Below, one piece after another: positions 7,361-18,762 of a stretch of 42,430 nt of DNA. The notes beneath the pieces are model-generated. The model was not told where the DNA came from, ran no database searches, and saw only the letters and a program-made list of their open reading frames with translations. How positions within the stretch are numbered: position 1 is the stretch's first letter; each line of letters opens with the position of its first letter. The translations under genes were made by a program, and so were the position numbers. This stretch comes from an alpha proteobacterium AAP81b (GTDB lineage: Bacteria; Pseudomonadota; Alphaproteobacteria; Sphingomonadales; Sphingomonadaceae): the NCBI GenBank assembly GCA_001295935.1, contig LJHX01000129.1:1-42430 (forward strand), given 5' to 3'.

Positions 7361-8325
7361 TTGCGGGGCTCCTTGCTGCCGGCGGGCGGCGCATAATCGG
7401 GCAGGGTGCGGCCACCGATCAGCGCGCCCGCCGGGTCTTCGTCGAGCTTGGCAGCGATGGCGCCGACCTGATTGGTCAGGTCGCGCAGGTCGCGCAGCAA
7501 CTGCCCGGCCTCGGGCACCGTCTCGGTGGTTAGCTGGTCGAGCGCCGGTTCGGCGCGCGCCGTCAGCCGGTCGATGCGAGCAAGGCTGGCTTCGGCCGAT
7601 TTCAGCGTGCGCCGCAGGTCGCCGACCAGTGCCTTGCCGTCGGTGGTGATGAGGTCGTCGGTATGGCCGACGAGGCCATCGATGCGCTGCAGCGTCGCGG
7701 TTGCCGCCTTCAGCGTCGTGCGCGCTTCGATGACCGTGTCGGCGATCGCCGGGGCGCGGTCGGCGAGCGTGCCGGTGGCGCTTTCGACATTCTTGAGAAT
7801 GCGGCCGACGCTGTTGCGGTTCTCGGGGTTGAGCAGCTCGCTCAGCCGGTCGGTGAGCTTCTGGATATTGTTGAGCAGTTCGGGCGCATTGGCGAGCAGC
7901 GCGCCGAGCCCGGCGGTGCGCGCCGGAATGACGGGCACGCCATAGGGGCCCTTTTCGACGATCGCTTCGCCGCCCTGCATCGCGCCGGTCAGCTGGATCT
8001 GGCTGACGCCGGTGAAGCCGACGCTTTCCAGCGCCGCGGTGGTGCCCTGCAGCACCGGAACATCCTCGGCGACGCTGATGCGGACGCGGACGAATTGCGG
8101 CGTATCGGGCAGCAGCTTGATCTCGTCGACCTTGCCGACGGGGACGCCGTTGAAGGCGACGGCGCTGCCGATGGCGAGGCCGTTGACCGTCTGGCGGAAG
8201 AAAACGTCGAAGCGCTGGGCGCCGGTATCGCCGAGCCGCGCCAGCCAGATGATGCCGGCGAACAGCGCGATGGTGATGGCGATAACAACGCCGCCGACGA
8301 CGACATAGTTGCTGCGGGTTTCCAT
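7357..8325 (-). CDS. MlaD-family MCE domain substrate-binding protein
   Basis: Periplasmic lipid-binding subunit of an MCE transporter. The 322-residue chain has one N-terminal membrane helix (VVVGGVVIAITIALFAGIIW), an MCE domain about residues 37-115 (QTVNGLAIGSAVAFNGVPVG, VRVRISVAEDVPVLQGT, SVGFTGVSQIQLTG), and then a long alpha-helical region rich in Leu/Ala heptads that would form the tunnel-like coil. It overlaps the ATPase gene by one codon position (ATGA type) and the lipoprotein gene at its end. The length and helical tail resemble alphaproteobacterial MlaD rather than the short E. coli form. Confidence 0.93.
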   Translation of the reverse strand: METRSNYVVVGGVVIAITIALFAGIIWLARLGDTGAQRFDVFFRQTVNGLAIGSAVAFNGVPVGKVDEIKLLPDTPQFVRVRISVAEDVPVLQGTTAALESVGFTGVSQIQLTGAMQGGEAIVEKGPYGVPVIPARTAGLGALLANAPELLNNIQKLTDRLSELLNPENRNSVGRILKNVESATGTLADRAPAIADTVIEARTTLKAATATLQRIDGLVGHTDDLITTDGKALVGDLRRTLKSAEASLARIDRLTARAEPALDQLTTETVPEAGQLLRDLRDLTNQVGAIAAKLDEDPAGALIGGRTLPDYAPPAGSKEPRK

Positions 8326-9188
8326 CAGGCCGGTTCCGGAATCAATTTGGGTTTGTCGGCATGCGACTCGCCGATTGCGGCGCGGCCGCGCGGGCCGGCG
8401 AAATATTCCTGCACCCAGGGGTGATCGAAGTGGCGAAGTTCGTCGATGGTGCCCGCGGCGATGACCTTCTGGTCGGCGAGTACGGCGACGCGGTCGCAGA
8501 TGGCGTGGAGGGTATCGAGATCATGGGTGATCAGAAACACCGTCAGCCCCAATGCCTCCTTGAGCACCTTGATCAGTTCGTCGAAGGCGGCCGCCGAGAT
8601 CGGGTCGAGCCCGGCGGTCGGCTCGTCGAGGAAGAGCAGCAGTGGATCGAGCGACAGCGCCCGGGCGAGGCCGGCGCGTTTGCGCATGCCGCCCGACAGC
8701 TCGGAGGGGAATTTGCGCGCGGCGTCGGCGGGCAGGCCGACCATCGTCACCTTGTAGCCGGCGAGTTCGTCCATCAGCGGCTCGGGCAGGGCGAGGAACT
8801 CGCGCATCGGCACTTCGATATTCTCGGCAACCGTCAGCCCTGAGAACAGCGCGCCGTCCTGGAAAAGTACCCCCCATTGCCGGCGCAGGTCGCGCGCGCC
8901 GGCGGCATCGAGGTGGCGGACGTCATGGCCGAGGATAGCGATGTCACCCGCATCGGGGGTGATCAGGCCGATGATGGCGCGCATCAGCACCGACTTGCCG
9001 GCGCCCGACCCGCCGACGACGCCGAGGATCTCGCCGCGGGCGACGTCGAGATCGAGGCCGTGGTGGACGACATGGCCATCGAAGGCGGTATCGAGGCCGC
9101 GGACGCGGATGGCGATACCGGCATCATCGGGCAGGCAGGGCGAAAGCGGCGCGGGAGTCGCCGGCGGGGGGGCGGGTGCGTCGGCCAT
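8325..9188 (-). CDS. ABC transporter ATP-binding protein, MlaF-like
   Basis: Energises the MCE lipid transporter. In the 287-residue product Walker A is GGSGAGKS (residues 59-66), the Q-loop VLFQDGALF, signature LSGGMRKRAGLARAL, Walker B LLLFLDEPTAGLDP and the switch His in LITHDLD. The signature GGMRKR is typical for the MlaF/Ttg2A branch. An N-terminal Ala/Pro-rich tail of about 20 residues precedes the domain. Translational overlaps with the permease gene upstream and the MCE gene downstream (ATGA at both ends) mark a tightly coupled operon. Confidence 0.94.
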   Translation of the reverse strand: MADAPAPPPATPAPLSPCLPDDAGIAIRVRGLDTAFDGHVVHHGLDLDVARGEILGVVGGSGAGKSVLMRAIIGLITPDAGDIAILGHDVRHLDAAGARDLRRQWGVLFQDGALFSGLTVAENIEVPMREFLALPEPLMDELAGYKVTMVGLPADAARKFPSELSGGMRKRAGLARALSLDPLLLFLDEPTAGLDPISAAAFDELIKVLKEALGLTVFLITHDLDTLHAICDRVAVLADQKVIAAGTIDELRHFDHPWVQEYFAGPRGRAAIGESHADKPKLIPEPA

Positions 9189-10315
9189 CAGTTGTAGCCC
9201 AGCGCCGAGAAGAACACGGCGAAAAAGGCATCGAGGACGATGACCAGGAAGATCGATTCGACGACTGCCTGGGTGGTGTGACTGCCGACCGATTCGGCAT
9301 TGCCGGTAACCTGCATGCCCTGGAAACACCCCATGACGGCGATGACGAAGCCGAAGAACGGTGCCTTGATGGTGCCGATGACGAGGTCGCTGAGCAGCGT
9401 CACCTCGCGCAGCCGCTGGATGAAGGTGACCGGCGGGATGTCGAGCGCCACCCAGATGAACAGCCCGCCGCCCAAGAGCGCCATCACCGTGCCGAAGAAG
9501 CCCAGCAGGGTCAGCATCAGCACCATGGCGACGACGCGCGGCACGACAAGGACTTCGCCGGGGCTGAGGCCGATGGTGGCGAGCGCGTCGATTTCCTGAT
9601 TGAGCTTCATCGAACCGATCTGCGCCGCGAATGCCGACGCCGAGCGCCCGGCGACCATGATCGCGGTGAGCAGGATACCGAGCTCGCGCGTCGTCGAGCG
9701 GCCGACGAGGTTGACGACGAAGACCTCGGCACCGAACTGGCGCAGCTGGACGGCGCCCTGCTGGGCGACGACGATGCCGACGAGGAAGAGCAGCAGCCCG
9801 ACGATGGCGAGCGCATTGACGCCGATCGCCTCGCATTGGTGGATGACGGCGTTCCAGCGCAGCGGCCGGCGGCCGATGACGGTGTTGGCCAGCAGCACCA
9901 CCGTCTGGCCGAGAAAGGCGAGGAAGGTGCCGAAGTTGTTGGCGGTGGCATAGGCACCGCGACCGATCGTGTCGAGGCGCTCGACGAGGCGATTGGTCGG
10001 CGGCGCGCGGCATTCGACCGGGCGGTCGTTGGCGGCAACCTGGGCGATCAGCCGGTCGGCGTCGGCCGAGGCGCCCTCGACGCGCGCCGGCACGCCGGCG
10101 GCGGTCCAGTCGGTGACGAGGCGATGGACGAGCCAGGCGCCGGCGGTATCGATGCGCTCGATTTTCGAAAGGTCGACGGCAAGGTCACGCCCGCCGGGGG
10201 CGAGCGCGCGCAGCTCGCCGGCGATGGTGCCGGCATTGGCCATGACGAAGTCGCCGCCCAGCGCCAGGCGGCGGGTGTCGCCCTGGCTGGCGTCAGCGAT
10301 CGTCGGCGCGGTCAT
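9188..10315 (-). CDS. MlaE-family permease with N-terminal STAS-like (MlaB-type) domain
   Basis: Inner-membrane permease of the MCE transporter, 375 residues. Residues about 15-95 look like a STAS domain (LAVDLSKIERIDTAGAWLVH), the role played by separate MlaB in E. coli. From about 110 it has MlaE helices, including AFLGQTVVLLANTVIGR, ALAIVGLLLFLVGIVVAQQG, the conserved TTRELGILLTAIMVAGRS and GSMKLNQEIDALATIGLSP coupling region, and hydrophobic C-terminal segments. First gene of the four-gene leftward operon; its promoter should lie in the 86 bases before the divergent HAD gene. Confidence 0.93.
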   Translation of the reverse strand: MTAPTIADASQGDTRRLALGGDFVMANAGTIAGELRALAPGGRDLAVDLSKIERIDTAGAWLVHRLVTDWTAAGVPARVEGASADADRLIAQVAANDRPVECRAPPTNRLVERLDTIGRGAYATANNFGTFLAFLGQTVVLLANTVIGRRPLRWNAVIHQCEAIGVNALAIVGLLLFLVGIVVAQQGAVQLRQFGAEVFVVNLVGRSTTRELGILLTAIMVAGRSASAFAAQIGSMKLNQEIDALATIGLSPGEVLVVPRVVAMVLMLTLLGFFGTVMALLGGGLFIWVALDIPPVTFIQRLREVTLLSDLVIGTIKAPFFGFVIAVMGCFQGMQVTGNAESVGSHTTQAVVESIFLVIVLDAFFAVFFSALGYN

Positions 10316-10401
10316 CGGTTACGATGGATGCGGGATTGCTTTGTCCGCGACAAGGGGCAAGCAACAGGGGCCGTTTCAGGAAGAATAGGAAATATCCAAG
10401 A

Positions 10402-11181
10402 ATGCTGCCGATCGGGGCAACACCGGTGCCGTCATCGACCGCGACAGGGAACGCCGGCGCAACAGTCGAGTTCCCGGCCGACATGGCGGTGAGTGTCTAT
10501 GACCTCGACCGGACGTTGACGCGGCGGGGCACCTGGGTGCCGTGGCTGGGCTTCTGGCTGCGGCGCGAGGCGCCGGCGCGCCTGTTGCTGCTGCCGCTGC
10601 TGCTGCTGCCGGCGCTCGCCTATGCCATGCGCTTGACGACGCGCGGTGGGCTGAAGGCGGCGGCGCATCGCGTGGTGATGGGGCGACGCGTCGCGCGGGC
10701 GCGGGTCGCCGCGGCGGCGGCGGTGTTCGCCGAGCGGGTGGTCGCGCACGAGGTGTTCCCGGCGGCCATGGCGGCGCTCGCCGCCGATCGCGCTGGCGGT
10801 GCCCGGCTGGTGCTGGCGACGGCGTCGAACGCCTATTATGCCGAGGCGATCGGTTCGGCGCTCGGCTTCGATGCCGTATTGGCGACGCCGTCGCGATGGG
10901 CAGGCGACGCGCTCGACTGGCGACTCGGCGGCGCCAACAATTATGGCGCCGACAAGGCGGCGCGGCTGACGGCCTGGGCGGCGACGGCGGCGCCGGCGGC
11001 GGCGCTGACCTTCACCTCGGACCATGTCTCCGACCTGCCGGCGTTCGAGGTCGCGCTGGCGAGCGGCGGCACGGCGGTCGCGGCGAACCCGTCGCCGGCG
11101 CTGCGCGCGCTGGCGACGGCGCGGGCCTGGCGGGTGGTCGATTGGGGAAATGTTGCGGCGAGTCTCTTCGAATCGGCGTGA
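10402..11181 (+). CDS. HAD-superfamily (subfamily IB) phosphatase-like hydrolase
   Basis: Haloacid dehalogenase fold enzyme with the nucleophile motif YDLDRTLTRRGTW (catalytic aspartates at 34 and 36 if the start is 10402), a motif II serine/threonine in LVLATASN and a C-terminal acidic motif TFTSDHVSDLPAF. The cap region has a hydrophobic stretch (LLLLPLLLLPALAYAM) that could touch a membrane. HAD-IB members dephosphorylate small molecules such as phosphoserine or lysolipid phosphates; the substrate is unknown. The start is uncertain: 10402 has purine-rich AGGAAGAATAGGAA upstream; the ATG at 10483 sits right before the domain but lacks a ribosome site. Confidence 0.82.
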   Translation: MLPIGATPVPSSTATGNAGATVEFPADMAVSVYDLDRTLTRRGTWVPWLGFWLRREAPARLLLLPLLLLPALAYAMRLTTRGGLKAAAHRVVMGRRVARARVAAAAAVFAERVVAHEVFPAAMAALAADRAGGARLVLATASNAYYAEAIGSALGFDAVLATPSRWAGDALDWRLGGANNYGADKAARLTAWAATAAPAAALTFTSDHVSDLPAFEVALASGGTAVAANPSPALRALATARAWRVVDWGNVAASLFESA

Positions 11182-11251
11182 AAGGCGGCGCCGGTCGTGG
11201 CAATTGCAGCGGAATGAGCGCCATGAGAGCGCATCGGCAGGGGGGGTGGGG

Positions 11252-11776
11252 ATGTACGAAAATGCTGTCGACGCCGATCTGGCGGCGATCGCGGCGTTGA
11301 TGAACCGCGCCTATCGCGGCACCGGCTGGACGTCGGAAGGCGATCTGATCGCCGGCGATCGCACGACGGCGGCGTTCCTGCGCGAGGAAATGGTCGAGCG
11401 GCCCGAGGGGCAGCTGCTGAAATGGGTCGCCCCCGGCGACGCGACGCCGCTCGGCTGCGTCTGGCTCGAACCGACCGGCGACGGCGGCTGGTATCTGGGA
11501 TCGTTCGCCGCCGACCCCGACCGCCAGCAGGCGGGGCTCGGCAGGACGATGCTCGCCGCCGCCGAACAATGGGTGCGGGCGCGTGGCGGCACGCGGGTCC
11601 GCATGACGGTGATCCACCTGCGGGCGGAGCTGATCGCCTGGTATGAGCGGCGCGGCTATCGGCGGACCGGCGCGATCGAGCCCTTTCCCTATGACAACCA
11701 TCGCCTCGGCACGCCGCGGCGCGACGACCTGGCGTTCGTCGTCCTCGAGAAGGCCCTGGCGACCGATATGCACTGA
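11252..11776 (+). CDS. GNAT family N-acetyltransferase
   Basis: The 174-residue protein has a GNAT layout: N-terminal ENAVDADLAAIAALMNRAY, strand 4 with WYLGSFAADPDRQQAGLG, acetyl-CoA pyrophosphate loop RQQAGLGRTML (Q/RxxGxG/A pattern) and the C-terminal IAWYERRGYRRTGAIEPFPY. It transfers an acetyl group from acetyl-CoA to an amine on an unknown substrate. The ATG at 11252 is preceded by a G-rich ribosome site (GGGGGGTGGGG). It lies 70 bases after the HAD gene on the same strand. Confidence 0.9.
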   Translation: MYENAVDADLAAIAALMNRAYRGTGWTSEGDLIAGDRTTAAFLREEMVERPEGQLLKWVAPGDATPLGCVWLEPTGDGGWYLGSFAADPDRQQAGLGRTMLAAAEQWVRARGGTRVRMTVIHLRAELIAWYERRGYRRTGAIEPFPYDNHRLGTPRRDDLAFVVLEKALATDMH

Positions 11777-11816
11777 GCGCGGCGGCTCGCCGCGCCGCGC
11801 GGGGCATGTCGTTCAC

Positions 11817-11846
11817 AAAAAAGGGGCCGGCGTCGCCGCCGGCCCC
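11817..11846 (-). terminator. Rho-independent terminator of the serralysin gene
   Basis: A perfect 10-bp stem (11823-11832 with 11837-11846, GGGGCCGGCG type) closes a four-base loop. On the minus strand it is followed directly by six T residues (A run at 11817-11822 on the plus strand). It lies 24 bases past the stop of the metalloprotease gene, which is transcribed leftward. Confidence 0.9.
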
Positions 11847-11869
11847 TCGCTGGTTTCGGTCCTCGACGA

Positions 11870-14476
11870 TCAGACGAGGATCAGGTCGCCCGCCACGACG
11901 CTGACCGCGCCGGTCAGGTGGATGACGAGGTCGGCGACGCCGTCGCCGTCGATATCCCCCGCCAGCGCACGGTTGGCGCCATCGGTGTAGAAGCGCAGCT
12001 GGTTGGCGCCGCTGAACGCCGCGCCGCCGATGAAGGTGAAGCCAGCGATGTCGCTGACGTCGATCTTGTCCAACCCCGTGCGGAAATCGGTGATGGTATC
12101 GGTGAAGCTGGCGGTGTCGAAGTCGAAGATATCGAGCCCGGTGCCGCCGGTCAGCGTGTTGGTGCCGGTGCCGCCGTTGAGATAATCGTCGTTGCCGCCA
12201 CCGTTGAGGTTGTCGTCGCCGGCGCCGCCGAACAGCGTGTCGTTCTGGGCATCGCCGAGCACCGTATCGTTGCCGTTGCCGGCTTCGATATAGTCGTTGT
12301 CGTTACCGGCACGGATCGAATCGTTGCCGATCCCGCCAAAGAGCTGGTCGGCACCGGCGGCGCCGATCAGCGTGTCATTGCCATCGCCGCCGGTCAGCGT
12401 GTTGGCATCATTGTCGCCGGTGATGTTGTCGTTGAACGCCGAGGCGGTGACATTGTCGAAGCCGCTGATGACGTCACGTGCCGCGGTGCCGCCGGCGGCA
12501 TAGTTGTTGCCGAGGTTGATGGTGATCGCGGCCGCCGAATCGGCGTAGCTGAGCACGTCGCCGGCACCGCCGGTCAGCGTGTCGGCGCCAAGTCCGCCCT
12601 GGATGACATTGACGCCGGCGTCGCCGGTGAGATTGTCGGCGAAATTGGTGGCGGTGATGTTTTCGATGCTGACATAGGTATCGCCCGCCGCCAGGCCGCG
12701 CGTGCCGCCGGTGGCGAGGTTGACGGTCACCCCCGAGGTCGCGCCGGCATAGAACAGCGTGTCGATGCCCGCGCCGCCGTTGATGACGTTGGCGGCGCTG
12801 TCGCCGCCGAGCGTATCGTTGAAGGCGGAGCCGGTGAGGTTTTCGATGCTGGTAAGCGTATGGCCGCCGAGGCCGGTGCCGGTCAGGCTGACATTGACGC
12901 CCGCTTCGGCGAACTGGAAGGTCAGCGTGTCGCTGCCGGCGCCGCCGTTGATGGCGTCGGCACCGCCGGACACCGCGAACAGGTCATCGCCGGCGCTGCC
13001 GTCGAGGACGTCGTTGAAGTCCGAGCCGATGACCCCTTCGATGCCGACATAGCTGTCACCCGCCGCATAGCCGGCGGTGCCGCCGGTGGCGAGGTTGACG
13101 GTGACGCCCGCGGTCGCCGCTTCATAGCTGGCGAAATCGACGCCGCCATTGCCGGTGAGGACGTTGGCGACGTTGTTGGCGATAAGCCGGTCGTTGCCGC
13201 CGCCGCCGGTGGCGTTTTCGATTGTAGCGCCATAGGCAATGCTGACATTGTCCTTGAACAGGCCGTTGGTCAGGCCGAGCTGCGCCTTCAGGCCTTCGTA
13301 GAAGTTGAAGGTCGCCTGGCTGCGCGGCGCGAAGCCGAGGGCGGCGCGATTGGCATTGACCTGGGCGAGCGTCAGGAACTGTTCGGTGCCGCCGCCCGAG
13401 GAGAATGCGCCTTCGTTCAGATCGATCACCGACGGGGTGTTCCAGCCCGAGAAGTCGATGGTGTCGATGCCGCCGGCATCCCAGATGGTGACGATCGGCC
13501 GGGTGTTCGACGTGAAGTCATAGGCGGTGCGATTGGCAGTCGAATTGAAGCCATAGACGGTGTCGCCGGTGCGCGTCGTCGTATCGACGCCATAGAGCGC
13601 CTGGATGGCGGCGACATCATGCACCAGCGGGGTCGCTGCATAGGCGAAGTTGGTCAGTGTCCAGTCGATGTGCTGTGCGCCGGTTTCATAGGCGTCGAAA
13701 TAGCTCATCACCGAATATTGCAGCGAATCCTGGGCGAAATAGGCGTCGTTGGTATAGGTGATCGGATCGGGTCCGGGGATGCCGTCATTATCGTCGCTGG
13801 CGTTATAGTCACCCGGGTGGCTGAGACCGAGGGCGTGGCCGGTTTCGTGGATCTGGGTGATGACCGAATAATAGCTGTTCTGCAGCGGCGTGAAGTTCGA
13901 GCCGACATTGCCGCCGATCCAGACGTCACCGCCGAGGCGGCCGATCTGGGCGGTTTCCCAGCCGAACTGGGCATAGTAATCGTCATAGACGTCGCCGAAT
14001 GGCAGATAGGCATAGGCCTGAACGTTGGCGCCGGCGGCGGTGTTGCCATAGGTGATGTCGGCAACGCCCGAGCGTGTTTCGCGGAAGCTGATGTCGATCA
14101 GATCGTCCCACAGGGCGATCGTGGTCCGCGCCACGGCGCGCTGGGCGGTCGAAAACGCCGAGAAGGTCGCCGGATTGGCCTCGCTGAAGCGGATCGAGCC
14201 ATCGTCGTTGACGTAATAGCTGTTCTGCAGTTCCTGGATGTTGTTCCAGAAGCCGAAGTTCAGCACGCCGTCGTCGAGCACGCCATAATTGGCGCCGTTC
14301 AGCCAGTTCGAACCCGACCGCACCAGATTCTCGGTGACAAATTCGAGATCGGCGATGGGCTTGCCGAGATAGCTGCCGCCGGCAAACGGATCGAGCGAGA
14401 AGCTTTCGGTACCGATCAATTCGCCGGTATCGCCGTAGTACAGGACTTCCTTGTTGGGATCGCTCTGCGCACCCAT
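11870..14476 (-). CDS. Secreted serralysin-like metalloprotease (M10B) with RTX calcium-binding repeats
   Basis: The 868-residue protein has the metzincin zinc site HETGHALGLSHPG (His210, Glu211, His214, His220) and the Met-turn SVMSY (Met257), so it should be an active zinc endopeptidase. No Sec signal peptide is present, as expected for type I secretion. From about 400 on there are repeated modules of the form GVTVNLATGGT...GDxYxxIE...GSxFNDxLxG, then tight GGxGNDxLxG nonapeptides (about 680-770) and an FDFDTASFTDTITDF end module typical of peptidase M10 serralysin C-termini. The start ATG has GAGGGGAA upstream. No ABC exporter, HlyD or TolC genes are nearby, so secretion must use a system elsewhere. 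Confidence 0.93.
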   Translation of the reverse strand: MGAQSDPNKEVLYYGDTGELIGTESFSLDPFAGGSYLGKPIADLEFVTENLVRSGSNWLNGANYGVLDDGVLNFGFWNNIQELQNSYYVNDDGSIRFSEANPATFSAFSTAQRAVARTTIALWDDLIDISFRETRSGVADITYGNTAAGANVQAYAYLPFGDVYDDYYAQFGWETAQIGRLGGDVWIGGNVGSNFTPLQNSYYSVITQIHETGHALGLSHPGDYNASDDNDGIPGPDPITYTNDAYFAQDSLQYSVMSYFDAYETGAQHIDWTLTNFAYAATPLVHDVAAIQALYGVDTTTRTGDTVYGFNSTANRTAYDFTSNTRPIVTIWDAGGIDTIDFSGWNTPSVIDLNEGAFSSGGGTEQFLTLAQVNANRAALGFAPRSQATFNFYEGLKAQLGLTNGLFKDNVSIAYGATIENATGGGGNDRLIANNVANVLTGNGGVDFASYEAATAGVTVNLATGGTAGYAAGDSYVGIEGVIGSDFNDVLDGSAGDDLFAVSGGADAINGGAGSDTLTFQFAEAGVNVSLTGTGLGGHTLTSIENLTGSAFNDTLGGDSAANVINGGAGIDTLFYAGATSGVTVNLATGGTRGLAAGDTYVSIENITATNFADNLTGDAGVNVIQGGLGADTLTGGAGDVLSYADSAAAITINLGNNYAAGGTAARDVISGFDNVTASAFNDNITGDNDANTLTGGDGNDTLIGAAGADQLFGGIGNDSIRAGNDNDYIEAGNGNDTVLGDAQNDTLFGGAGDDNLNGGGNDDYLNGGTGTNTLTGGTGLDIFDFDTASFTDTITDFRTGLDKIDVSDIAGFTFIGGAAFSGANQLRFYTDGANRALAGDIDGDGVADLVIHLTGAVSVVAGDLILV

Positions 14477-14666
14477 GATAATTCCCCTCTTGCTTGGTTT
14501 GCGGGCCGCGGTGCCCGGATGGCGTTCCGCTTCGCCGCGCCCATGGCGTCAGCGGCGGCAGCGCCGGGATGAAGGATGCCGTCCGCAGCAGCATCCGGCA
14601 GCGAATTGGATCGTCGGCGATGAAAAGCGGCCGCCCTGGTTTCCCCGGCCGCTCGATCACGCCTTG

Positions 14667-14681
14667 TTGAACACGTTTCAA
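14667..14681. promoter_or_regulatory. Palindrome TTGAA-N5-TTCAA upstream of the serralysin gene, possible operator
   Basis: A 15-base sequence with inverted 5-base half sites lies about 190 bases upstream of the protease start. The local stretch is more AT-rich than its surroundings. The binding protein is unknown and the site may be chance. Confidence 0.3.
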
Positions 14682-14794
14682 TCTGCACTGCTGCCAGTCT
14701 GACGGGCCGCGCGGCATTGTCAATTTACCGAAAGCTTGATCGCGGCGAATGCGACGAAAAAGACACACAAAAACCGATCATTAACGCTCCTTAA

Positions 14795-14825
14795 CGGCTT
14801 CGCGCCGGGGCGGGGCGCCGAGCCG
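14795..14825 (-). terminator. GC-rich stem-loop after the small membrane protein gene
   Basis: An interrupted stem (CGGCT, two-base internal loop, GCGCC, paired with GGCGC and AGCCG) lies just past the stop of the minus-strand gene ending at 14834. The T-rich stretch follows only some 20 bases later, so Rho-independent termination is possible but not clear. Confidence 0.35.
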
Positions 14826-14833
14826 GCGGCGGT

Positions 14834-15100
14834 TCAGCGCTGGCGCGCGCCACGGGCTCGCCACAGCGTTGCCGCGCCGATGCCCATCCAGATGACGTTG
14901 AGCACCGTCGATGGCAGCGCGCCATGGGCCCCGGAATTGATGACGAAGCCCGCGGCGCCGACGATGTTCATCGCCTGGAAGGCGACCGACTGCCCCGACA
15001 GCCGCCCCGCCGAGACGAGCAGATAGGCGATGAGGATGAGCAGCGCGCCTGCCCATCCCGCCGCCTCGATCGCCAGCGCCCCCAAGCCGTCAGGCGTCAC
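14834..15100 (-). CDS. Small CBU_0592-like membrane protein
   Basis: An 88-residue protein with three predicted membrane segments: AGWAGALLILIAYLLVSAG, AFQAMNIVGAAGFVINSGAH and LNVIWMGIGAATLW. The pattern of W.GA.L...AY.L...GR near the N-terminus, then N.VGA.G and LN..W..IG matches the family named after CBU_0592, whose function is not known. It follows acnA on the same strand by about 20 bases and may be its last co-transcribed gene. Confidence 0.82.
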   Translation of the reverse strand: MTPDGLGALAIEAAGWAGALLILIAYLLVSAGRLSGQSVAFQAMNIVGAAGFVINSGAHGALPSTVLNVIWMGIGAATLWRARGARQR

Positions 15101-15119
15101 GATGTCGCGCCGTCAGGCG

Positions 15120-17804
<2,685 letters not shown>

Positions 17805-17939
17805 GGCGATGGTCCTTCCTGTCTGCGTCGGCGGGGGTCTAGACCAAGGGGGCGCCGGCGCAAAGACCGTAGCGCCGGGGTTTCTTGTGCTGGCGGCGTG
17901 AAGGTTGCCGACGTCGGCGTGGGGCGCCATATCTCGGCC

Positions 17940-18536
17940 ATGTCATCCCCCGAAATCGACGCGCTGACGGCGGCGCTGGCGCGGCTGCCGGGGCTGGGGC
18001 CGCGCTCCGCCCGGCGCGCCGTGCTGCATCTCATCAAGCGCCGCGAGAGCGCGCTGCCGCAGCTGGTGGCGGCGCTCCAGGCGGTCGAGCGCAACCTCAT
18101 GACCTGCGGGGTGTGCGGCAACATCGATACCGCCGACCCCTGCGCCATCTGCCGCGACCCGCGGCGCGATCCGGCGGCGCTGTGCGTCGTCGAGGAGGTC
18201 GCCGACCTTTGGGCGCTCGATCGCGCGCGGCTGTTCGGCGGGCGCTATCATGTCCTCGGCGGGCGGCTGTCGGCGCTTGACGGGATAGGACCCGCTGACC
18301 TGGCGATCGACAGCCTGGTGGCGCGGGTGGCGGGTGGCGGCATCACCGAGGTGGTGCTGGCGATGAATGCGACGCTCGAGGGGGCGACGACGATGCATTA
18401 CGTCGCCGAGCGGCTGGCGGGGTTCGGCGTGGCGGTGATGCAGCTGGCGCATGGCCTGCCGGTCGGGGGCGAGCTCGATTATCTTGATGAGGGGACGTTG
18501 GCCCTCGCCTTGCGCGCAAGGCGCCGAGTCGAATAG
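17940..18536 (+). CDS. recR: Recombination protein RecR
   Basis: Acts with RecO/RecF to load RecA at single-strand gaps. The 198-residue protein starts with a helix-hairpin-helix ([19 protein letters not shown]), has a four-cysteine zinc site (Cys56, 59, 68, 71 in [16 protein letters not shown]), a Toprim domain ([31 protein letters not shown]) and the C-terminal Walker-B-like segment with [19 protein letters not shown]. An open frame extends upstream through the acnA leader, but the ATG at 17940 matches family length. No dnaX or ybaB neighbour lies in the window, unlike many genomes. Confidence 0.96.
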   Translation: MSSPEIDALTAALARLPGLGPRSARRAVLHLIKRRESALPQLVAALQAVERNLMTCGVCGNIDTADPCAICRDPRRDPAALCVVEEVADLWALDRARLFGGRYHVLGGRLSALDGIGPADLAIDSLVARVAGGGITEVVLAMNATLEGATTMHYVAERLAGFGVAVMQLAHGLPVGGELDYLDEGTLALALRARRRVE

Positions 18537-18592
18537 CGCCGCTGCGGGCACGTCGGCTGGTGGCGTAACATTCCGGTCGATTCATCACCCCT

Positions 18593-18657
18593 CCGCTCAT
18601 GCCGAGCGAAGTCGAGGCACGCGCCGGCAGTGCCTCGACTTCGCTCGGCATGAGCGG
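18593..18657. repeat. REPIN-like palindrome, copy 1 (GCTCATGCCGAGCGAAGTCG family)
   Basis: Perfect 27-base arms (18593-18619 and 18631-18657) surround an 11-base loop. The element lies between recR and def, both rightward. The arms are identical to those of copies at 27886, 31385 and 32764, while the loops differ. Confidence 0.95.
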
Positions 18658-18762
18658 AAATTGGTCAACCATGTCGCGCGACGAGGCATTTGGCGCTACG
18701 CAAAGCACGCTGCGACGACCCCCTTTCTTGACCATCCGCCCCCCAATCCCTAGCTAACGCCC

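Larger units (their letters stand above)
14477..14833. other. Gene-free upstream region of the serralysin gene
   Basis: The 357 bases between the small membrane protein gene and the protease start hold no convincing gene. They contain a TTGAA-N5-TTCAA palindrome (14667-14681), a GGATGC/GCATCC stem (14574-14596), a TTGACA hexamer on the minus strand (14718-14723) without an obvious -10 partner, and a GC stem near 14795-14825. This length of leader suggests regulated protease expression, but no known regulator site is recognised. Confidence 0.6.

Noticed and set aside
9176-10492. A 438-codon plus-strand frame opposite the MlaE permease
   Set aside because: Very rich in Asp/Glu/Arg, which is typical of the complement of hydrophobic GC-rich membrane genes.
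11918-14572. An 884-codon open frame on the plus strand across the serralysin gene
   Set aside because: It is antisense to a clear protease with catalytic motifs; the frame is open because of GC-rich repeat codons in the RTX gene and shows no domain.
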